Assembly (NCBI GenBank): GCA_013076295.1
Contig: RQOL01000532.1
Location: 3,968,001-4,032,000, forward strand
Direction of reading: 5' to 3'
DNA: 64,000 bases
Origin: Sanderia malayensis
Taxonomy: Eukaryota > Cnidaria > Scyphozoa > Semaeostomeae > Pelagiidae
A program made the translations under genes and the position numbers. The notes under the pieces were generated by a model that saw only the letters and a list, made by a program, of their open reading frames with translations, had not been told where the DNA came from and did no database searches. Below, one piece after another: positions 56,690-64,000 of this stretch (positions within the stretch are counted from its first letter, which is position 1; each line of letters begins with the position of its first letter).

Positions 56690-57021
56690 GAAGTCCCCCG
56701 GGGTTATTTGCTAAAATAGGGGCGCTTATTGGACAGAAGGACTTGTTTTAAAGTTTGGCATTTCCCTCTAAGGTTGAAATAAAAAAGACAATTATCTTTC
56801 ATTTAGCTGCAATAAGCTGCAGTCAAAATTTATACAAATTAATGACCATTTTACAATCAATTTCTTAGTCAAGAACGAATTCTTTATTGCCGCCGTTGTC
56901 CAAATCAATCATCATTTCAGTGCAAAAAATTCAATGTCATCTGCATTCGAACAAGCCCCCATCGGGTAATTTAAAGAAGGGGGGATTATTCGGATGTTGG
57001 GACTAATTCGAGAATTTACGG
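56690..57021. mobile_element. CCGTAAATCC-family MITE with decayed left end
   Basis: The right end reads ATTCGAGAATTTACGG and is followed by TA (57022-57023). The left end is unclear near AAGTCCCCCGGGGTTATTTGC. Family-typical CCCCC/GGGGG blocks are present. It ends 39 bp from the stop codon of the alanine-rich minus-strand exon. Confidence 0.6.
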
Positions 57022-57059
57022 TATATTAACATAATTAAAAATTATATTCAACACGAATG

Positions 57060-57490
57060 CTATAATATTGCACATGTTGCGCTCTTAGGTGGAAGATTAG
57101 CTTCCTTATTCGCTACAGTCCCATTTGCATCAGCTTGTGACGATGCGGCGGGCGTCCTCGACGACGCAAGCGCGACTACTTCGTCAACGGCTTGTGCGGT
57201 TGCAATCACTGCCTTTGCAGCGGCATCGGAGTCCCCTTTGGCAACAGCGGCGCCGACTTTCGATGCCATTGCGGCCGCTTTAGCGCCCATGGTCGGGTTG
57301 GATTGTTTCGCAACGTGCTCAGCGGTTGCCGCTGCGACAGCCGCGGCCACGGCTGAAGCGGCGACGCGGTGAGTTTCTTCTTCCTCGTTCATTGGTCCGG
57401 TCAGCTTGGCGATCTCAGAAAAGTGAACTGATCGTTTTTTCTGTGCCCCACTCTGTCCGTAAGACGAATGATTCACTTGGAACTTTCGAT
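57060..57490 (-). CDS. 3'-terminal exon of an alanine-rich protein with CaaX-like end
   Basis: Read on the minus strand, an acceptor (ATTTGTAG) at 57491 opens about 143 residues to a TAG at 57060. There is no ATG near the start (the apparent first codon is GTG), so this is probably a last exon with upstream exons unseen. It begins basic (SGAQKKRSVHFSEIAKL), continues acidic (NEEEE), then an Ala/Val-rich helical core (ASAVAAAVAAATAEHVAK, KAAAMASKVGAAVAKGD), a Ser/Ala linker, and ends CAIL. A C-terminal Cys-Ala-Ile-Leu fits a geranylgeranylation CaaX box, which would tether the protein to membranes. The high GC of the exon against AT-rich flanks supports coding. I do not recognise the family. 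Confidence 0.6.
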
Positions 57491-58860
57491 CTACAAATAT
57501 AATTCGGCACCAGTCACATTTCCAGCAACGCCTTCTAAATTAGCAATGGAAGTTATTCACAAAAAAGGGACGCACAGAGATAGAGCCAAACTCAAAACAG
57601 AGACATTATTTTGAAACAGAGGTTCGGGGCAGTAATGAGCACCACGAACGCTTACAAAAGAAGACAGACTTATGCTGCAAACAGAAGCAAACATTTGAAA
57701 GACAGGTTCCAGATGATAAAATAAATGCATGGTTTTAATTTATATAATGCCCTTCCTAGAGATCCTAACATGGAAAGTACAGATTATATTCTCACATTTA
57801 TTCAAACAAGCTAAGCCAGATAAAATAACCATGCTTTAATCCTAAAGCAATTGTTGGTTAATGCTTGTTAAGATGTTAACCAGCTGCTTTGGGAAATTCA
57901 CAAGATATTGCAAAACTGAGGCACAGTTGATAGAGTTCAGATAACATCCTGCTAAATGCCACAGGGGCACTTTTAGAGATACAAACCACTACGTACACAT
58001 ACGTACAAACCACTTACAATTAAATTACACACACTTGCTAACATAGATATATTCTTGTGTCCATGCTATTTTTTGGTTACGTTTTGTTTGTACAAAATGC
58101 GAAGCCAAAGTTTTGGAACTGTTATGAAATACTAGGCCTTGAGATGGTATTTTACTAGAGATGTTTCTTTATAAAAAAGTGTACTAATATTTTTCAGAGG
58201 TTGAAATTATTCTTAATCGGCCCTTGTTTTGTATTGCGAAAGAGCTTACTTATTTTCGCAGTCAAGGATTAATTTTACTGGTTGCCAAATGGTAACAGCA
58301 CAGCAAAATAGAATCACAAAATTTTAATATTTTTGGGCGGTTCGGCGCGCAAAAATATCTCGATATTCCTATGTAAACCATATTCATATAAAAAGTGTGC
58401 GTACATATAAATACAACTAAATCATTTAAAAGAAGAATATTCATATTTATAGTGGTAAAATACAATGTATAATGAACAATATTAGCGACTGCGACGATTT
58501 ACATTAAAAAGCCTTAAAGTATTCTTATTTGTCCTTCACAAAGTCGTAAAAAGTTCTCAGCAAGTTTCATGCTCATTTTTGCCATTGAAGCCTCATGCTC
58601 TCACGTTTTTATAAAAATAAACATGTATTCGATTTCAGTTCCGACAGCGAATTAACACGGAAGATGACAAACGGATATATTTGAACCAAACACAAAACTA
58701 TTTGACAAACAAATTTGAATTCAATTCTGGTCAAACGAACGTTAAAAATGACCACAATATATACACAAGAGCCTTGGTTTGATCGCGAACGCAAACAGGT
58801 AAAGCCATGTGCGTCAACCTAAGTATTATTTGACCTAGATCGACAAACGAATTGATTTGC
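57491..58860. other. AT-rich stretch without recognised genes
   Basis: No convincing exon or repeat is seen. It may be an intron of the minus-strand alanine-rich gene. TTGC at 58857-58860 is the target duplication of the LTR element that follows. Confidence 0.5.
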
Positions 58861-58965
58861 TGTCACAAATTATTATTTAGGCCTCTCGTTTTCCATTCAT
58901 TTATTCTTGTCTCGGTTACTCAGTGGGTGCGGGGTTTCCTAAGTATTGTCTTATTGTTTTCTTAG
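58861..58965 (+). repeat. LTR truncated to its first 105 bp
   Basis: Matches the start of the full LTRs up to TTTTCTTAG, then switches to internal sequence AATTTATATGACAG that otherwise occurs only at 60467 onward. The two parts share AG at the switch point. Confidence 0.9.
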
Positions 58966-59134
58966 AATTTATATGACAGAGAACTGAAAGAAAAATATAT
59001 CTATAACATGGTAATTCATTGGACTTATTGATTTAAATTTTTTATAGCAATTTTATAGCACTTTTGGTATTTGACTTGTAAGATTAATAAGGTAAATTAT
59101 TTTCAATAATTTAATTAATCTTAGGGGGGACGTG

Positions 59135-59466
59135 TGTCACAAATTATTATTTAGGCCTCTCGTTTTCCATTCATTTATTCTTGTCTCGGTTACTCAGTGG
59201 GTGCGGGGTTTCCTAAGTATTGTCTTATTGTTTTCTTAGTTCGTTTACGTCAGTTACATTATTAAATAACCTAACCCTTCCTTTTTCTCTGTCAACACCA
59301 GTTTGTAGTTTTACGTATGTCTGTAACTAATTTTAGATTCTGTTTGTGTATAAATTCGTTATGTAATTCAGGAGAATCAGAATCAACCATGGGTTAAGAT
59401 CAAAATGACCAGAAGTGCACAAAGGCAGTTTTTTCTGTTCTCGAAGCACTTTTCGGGTCTGTGACA
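59135..59466 (+). repeat. LTR (332 bp), middle copy
   Basis: It starts TGTCACAAATT and ends GGTCTGTGACA. It contains TGTATAAATTCG, a TATA-like sequence, about 220 bp in. It differs from 60636-60967 by one base in my reading (CTCGG versus CTCTG near the 55th base). Confidence 0.9.
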
Positions 59467-60635
59467 ATTTGGTGACAGGAGCGGGATCACATCGAGCTGA
59501 AACTCTCGACGAGCCCGAAGAAAGATGGTTGTTGGATTTGTCAATATGTATTGGAAAGAAAGAGAAAGTGCAAGAGAAACAAGCAAACAGTCTGGTGTTA
59601 AAGAGACGATGATTTGATTCGTTTGTGTTCGTTGGTTGTTGGTCAGATGGTTTTGCCTGAAAGCAACTTGTGAATATGGATTTCTATGTCGAGGTTAACG
59701 TGAGTTTCTTTGCTTGTTGGATATGTTCTAGGTCGTAATGGTTTGGATAATTTGGAAGTGTCGATGTTTTGATTGTTTCTTTATTAGGGTCCGTTATATA
59801 GCTGTTTTGTAAGTTTATGATTGAATTTTGTTATTTCGTGTGATATCTGTTGAAGCAACTTTTGGTTAAGATGTTTTAGAAGAAAGGGGTTTGTGAGTCT
59901 AGGTCTTTATAAAGGAAAGCGATGTTATGGTATGATGAAAGGTTGAAATTCAGTCGACTAATTGTCGGAAGTTTGGCTATTCGAAGCTCTGTAGTTTATC
60001 TACCTGTTTGATTCTGAGTGCGTATTCAGTCTTTATTGTGGGAGAACCATCGGTGGTTTAGCTTTGGTTTTGTTGGATGGGTGTTGGCAGTGGCCGCCCA
60101 TGGAAAGCTATGATGGTTAGCAGTTTTGATTGTACCGAGCTGGCTTAAAAGCGGTCGTAGCACAACTAGAATTCAGCAGTTTGGCATCAAATTGATAGTC
60201 CACGAAAGAGCCAGATATCAGTCACATGGACGGAAGACAAGAAGTCAGTGGTTCTGTGAGTCTTACAACATCACCTGATCTGGTCAAATATTCTGAAAAG
60301 TTTCTTAGCAGAGCATCTGAAAACGGTGTGCAGGAAGTTCAGTAATTTTGATCAGAGAAAACAGTGTTTACAGACGAGAAGAACAAAGATGTGATTTCTG
60401 AATTGACGAGTCAAGGGAACAAAGAACGGATTCCGTGAACAAAGTTGCAAGGGAAGAAAGTAGCAGAATTTATATGACAGAGAACTGAAAGAAAAATATA
60501 TCTATAACATGGTAATTCATTGGACTTATTGATTTAAATTTTTTATAGCAATTTTATAGCACTTTTGGTATTTGACTTGTAAGATTAATAAGGTAAATTA
60601 TTTTCAATAATTTAATTAATCTTAGGGGGGACGTG

Positions 60636-60967
60636 TGTCACAAATTATTATTTAGGCCTCTCGTTTTCCATTCATTTATTCTTGTCTCTGTTACTCAGTG
60701 GGTGCGGGGTTTCCTAAGTATTGTCTTATTGTTTTCTTAGTTCGTTTACGTCAGTTACATTATTAAATAACCTAACCCTTCCTTTTTCTCTGTCAACACC
60801 AGTTTGTAGTTTTACGTATGTCTGTAACTAATTTTAGATTCTGTTTGTGTATAAATTCGTTATGTAATTCAGGAGAATCAGAATCAACCATGGGTTAAGA
60901 TCAAAATGACCAGAAGTGCACAAAGGCAGTTTTTTCTGTTCTCGAAGCACTTTTCGGGTCTGTGACA
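60636..60967 (+). repeat. LTR (332 bp), 3' copy
   Basis: Partner of 59135-59466, followed directly by the TTGC target duplication. Confidence 0.9.
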
Positions 60968-60971
60968 TTGC

Positions 60972-62269
60972 ACAGACCAACAAGTGACAATACAATACTC
61001 AAGCAGTGTGTGACCTGACCAGCAGAGGAAGGCCTAACAGGAAATTGTTATTTTACATCGACTTTTGGGCAGTGGACAAAGAATCCAGGAACATGACAAG
61101 TTCTACTCACATTCTGACAGGTCATACGTGGACTATCATCTGTGTTGAAACTGTGTTTAAAGCTGATCTATTCAGCGAATGAAGGCTCAACAATAACAGA
61201 CTTCAAGGCTTGAGAATGGTATGACAGCAAAGGAAGGGACGTGTCGCCTCGCCTGGCTGCAAAACGTGCAAAGCCTGGGGTTGGCTGGCTTGGCTGGCAG
61301 GACAGGCGAGGCGAGATGCCCCGCCCGCGCCGCAGATGCAATGCAAAATTCATCAGCAAAACGGCATTGGTGGTGAACATGTTGAGCATTCCCAGGGAAA
61401 CAATGGAAAATTGCAATGAAAAAGGATTGCGAAACGCCAATCAATAATGTGCGATCGCAGCCAAGATGGAGAATCCACAGCATAACTTTAAAACAACTGC
61501 CCGTCGTAAATTGGGAAAATTATTTCGCAGCTTTTTTATAGGAATCATGTTTATAAGAATACCGACGCCGACGCACAAAGTTGTCAAAAATAATGGAAAT
61601 TTAAGATCAACAGTGGAAGAGATCGAGGTTCGGCGAAAGTCAAGGTACTCTTATAAAAAATTGTAAAGAAGATAAAATCGGTCGCTTGATCGCGACATAA
61701 AGTTGAAAATTCTAGACTTCAACTTACGTTGCAATGAAAATTTCTTCACCATAACTCTCCGAAATCCCCTCAAAAATCCGAAGATGGACGTCGCCACACA
61801 CAGTGATTTCAATTCTCTTTATTATTATTATTGACCTTCACCAGTCTATAAGACCACGCTTGTGGTTATGGCGATCGATGCAGTATAATACAATAAAAAC
61901 CAACTTTCAGACGAATTATTGCAGAGACTGTTTTTAAACAACCAGCGCTTATTTGTAACAACCTTTCAGCTGTTTTTGAGCGGAAAACGTGCATGAAATG
62001 AAAAAGTAACACTCTTCTTGTTAATCCACACCAAATAGACAATAAAATGTCATCGGTCAAATAAAACTAGGCCTTTCATTCATCACCATCATGCCATGCC
62101 TTCTTCATCCACAATCAAAGCAGGTCGACTTTGCACATCGAGTCGAAATTAATTCAGCCGAATATATAACAACAAGCTGCGTTGCTTGGATACATGAATA
62201 CAAACAGGTTGCGCGTTGTTCTACACTTAACTATGCTCAACTACCCCCCGCCACCTTGCTTTAGATTAC
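60972..62269. other. Intergenic stretch with a GC-rich island
   Basis: Bases 61230-61340 are GC-rich with imperfect inverted copies of GCCTCGCCTGGC and GCCAGGACAGGCGAGGC that could fold. Two overlapping open frames there look like products of the GC-rich repeat. No gene is called. Confidence 0.4.
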
Positions 62270-62276
62270 CTCCAGG

Positions 62277-62701
62277 CACAGAATAGAGATAATACAGAAG
62301 GCCAACTCGTGTCGGTATCCTTTGAAGCTCATGGTCATGGATTTTGTGGAGTCCTTAAACTCGTTTTCATGTCGCCAGTGGCCGAACAATGGGCGAACAA
62401 TGGCGACATGAAAACGAGAATAGAACAGAAAGTAGGCCTGTGTTTAATGGCGGATAGTGACAAAATGCTGTGGCAGGGAAAGCGGGTGTTTTGTGTGAAT
62501 GTCATTAAAAGGGCGTTACATACAAGTGAAGAAACTTTCACTGATACACGGAATAACAAAATGAAGGCATAATTATTGTGTTATTTTGATTTATTATACT
62601 TAGCATATTACACAACACGTGTTTTGGAGTCCTTAACCTCGCTTACATGCGTGACCATCGAAAATGCTCGAGTTGGCCTTCTGTATTATCTCTATTCTGT
62701 G
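62277..62701. mobile_element. 425-bp MITE with 7-bp target duplication
   Basis: Terminal inverted repeats of about 33 bp (CACAGAATAGAGATAATACA...) are flanked by CTCCAGG (62270-62276, 62702-62708). An inner inverted pair GGCGACATGAAAACGAG / CTCGTTTTCATGTCGCC lies at 62351-62419. Non-coding. A fragment of the same family is next to gene B's start. Confidence 0.85.
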
Positions 62702-62708
62702 CTCCAGG

Positions 62709-64000
62709 TTATAACACATGCGTGGTTCAATGTTTAAACTTCAAAATCAAAATACGCATGCGTAACCAACCCGTCTCTGGGAGTAACTGAAACAAGACGA
62801 AACGTATTTCCACAACAAAGCGATCCCGTGAAACAGGCTGCCTAAAAATAATATCCTGATGATCATAAATCTTTGATTAAGTGTCTTTTTGTGAGGGGTA
62901 ATCTTTTTAAGACGGAAATGAAAAAATGGTCGACGTTTTCATGTGCGGCAGGTGTCGGAGCTTGCCAAAAAGGTTTCACCAATAAACGGGGCAGTAGAAA
63001 AGCATGCGCAATGAGGAATTAAAGTTCGTTGTTTGGATTCAGCAGCTATTGATTGTTACAGTCCGATGACAGTCCGTTACTCAAGTTTAATTTTGGAACA
63101 ATGTCATTCGCACTTTTATAGATCAGCACGGCAAATAAAACAAGGTTTGAGTATTTTCTTTTGACTTAAGTACAGTTTCATTATAAACTAAAAGAAATTC
63201 TATTCCATGACCTTTCTTCGCTAGTGAGTTTCGTACGCGGTACATGCAAAGAATGGCTAGTATGAAAAATCAAGGTAAAAAGAAAATAAGTGCATACATT
63301 AGTAGAGTAAGCCCCAGGATGAGAAATGATGAAATGAAAATGGAGCAATGACGTGCTTAATTTCAAGAGGTATATTTCTCATCCATAAAGGAGCAGTACC
63401 GTCGAGAGCGGGGGGTGTAGCCGGGGTAAATTCCCGGGGCCCGGGTCTGAAGAAGGGCCCGCGAAAAGTTTTGCTAACGCAAGCAATTATAAAACAGCCC
63501 CTTGTTTGTTTATAGCCCCAGGGCCCGAGTTGGCTCTTGACGGGCCTGACAAGGGGCATACATTTTGCTTTGCAAAAAAGCCAATGACACACGGCCTCTA
63601 CGCCACTGGTGGTCCTAAAATCCGATTATTTCGAAGCCACTTGATGATATCAATGCTGGAAAATTGTCCGAAGAAGATATGCATATGAATACAATGCACT
63701 AAAATGTCTTCCAAATATCATAAACGAGTTTGAGATCTGCGTGTTAGATAAGGCAACGTTGTCAAACTAAAAGACGCAATCAACTAACCTGAGGAAGAAA
63801 GATGGCTGTAGAAATATGTGTTTGCACCCGAAGCTGAGTGGCTGATACAAAACTATCGATTAATATAATGACTAGGCTTTCATTTGGCATAAACGTTGAT
63901 CATTGTGGGTTGGCGACAGAAAGATCTTATCAGTTGTATGTGATGAATTACAGCCAATGAATACGGCACATCAAATGGAATTAGACATTGGAAAAATATA
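62709..64000. other. Right end of window, intergenic
   Basis: Apart from the dispersed repeat at 63299-63592 I see no gene, RNA or clear element. Several short open frames lack homology and splice-site support. Confidence 0.5.
63299..63592 (-). repeat. Dispersed repeat, related to 14270-14470
   Basis: Inverted relative to the intron 1 copy in gene A. Shared sequence includes GGCCCTGGGGCTATAA (minus strand), AGCAAAACTTTTCGC and the TCGACGGTACTGC block after a C-rich tract. Ends are not resolved. Confidence 0.6.

Larger units (their letters stand above)
58861..60967 (+). mobile_element. Non-autonomous LTR element with three LTR copies
   Basis: The order is: LTR positions 1-105 (58861-58965), the last 169 bp of the internal region (58966-59134), a full LTR (59135-59466), internal region (59467-60635), a full LTR (60636-60967). 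The whole is flanked by TTGC (58857-58860, 60968-60971). A primer-binding site TGGTGACAGGAGCGGGAT at 59470-59487 fits the 3' end of a tRNA-Leu-like molecule, and the purine tract TTAGGGGGGACG precedes the LTRs. The internal region has no gag or pol, so it depends on proteins supplied in trans, probably Gypsy-type given the 4-bp duplication. Confidence 0.88.

Noticed and set aside
58961..60467. Splicing as the origin of the LTR-to-internal junction in the three-LTR element
   Set aside because: Using the GT after TTTTCTTA as donor and the AG at 60466 as acceptor would leave CTTAAATTT, but the observed junction is CTTAGAATTT. A template switch at the shared AG fits better.
61187..61483. Two overlapping minus-strand open frames in a GC-rich island
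   Set aside because: They overlap in different frames, lack recognisable domains and coincide with inverted GC-rich repeats.

Overview
This is a window of an animal nuclear genome. The genes are split by GT-AG introns, there are BEL/Pao and Copia LTR retrotransposons, tRNA-derived SINEs, and many short terminal-inverted-repeat transposons. A TA-flanked MITE family with ends of the form CCGTAAATCCTCGAATAAG occurs several times; I associate such repeats with cnidarians and other marine invertebrates. An anthozoan-like host is a reasonable guess, but it is an inference and the sequence does not prove it.

Bases 1-13644 are a nest of transposable elements. A minus-strand BEL/Pao element (BEL-2) is interrupted in gag by a plus-strand BEL/Pao element (BEL-1). 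BEL-1 is interrupted between its RNase H and integrase regions by a minus-strand Copia element. The Copia gag-pol frame is interrupted by a palindromic foldback element full of 20-bp tandem repeats, and that foldback carries a TA-flanked MITE in one arm. A 423-bp hAT-like MITE sits separately in BEL-2 gag. Target-site duplications can be read at most of these junctions.

Bases 13817-48895 hold a plus-strand tandem array of monocarboxylate-transporter-like (SLC16/MFS) genes with a shared plan of five coding exons: A (13817-19938, no visible exon 2), B (20297-23672), C (25000-27616), D (28564-32858), E (34827-40447), F (41313-42419, broken) and G (44353-48895). B, C, D and F form one subfamily, E and G another; A is the outlier. 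D's 3' half plus E has been duplicated to give F plus G. Introns hold MITEs, SINEs and a 1.9-kb TTAA-flanked transposon with a THAP-like fragment, whose empty site is preserved in G.

Bases 50169-55049 encode a 12-exon SHIPPO/ODF3-like (sperm-tail PG-rich repeat) axonemal protein of about 545 residues; every intron is in phase 1. On the minus strand at 57060-57490 is the 3'-terminal exon of an alanine-rich protein ending in a CaaX-like CAIL. Bases 58861-60967 are a non-coding LTR element with three LTR copies. The remaining ends of the window are intergenic, with MITEs and dispersed repeats.

The transporters would sit in membranes and move small organic acids or related solutes; the SHIPPO protein would sit in cilia or flagella. 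No functional link between the two is visible.
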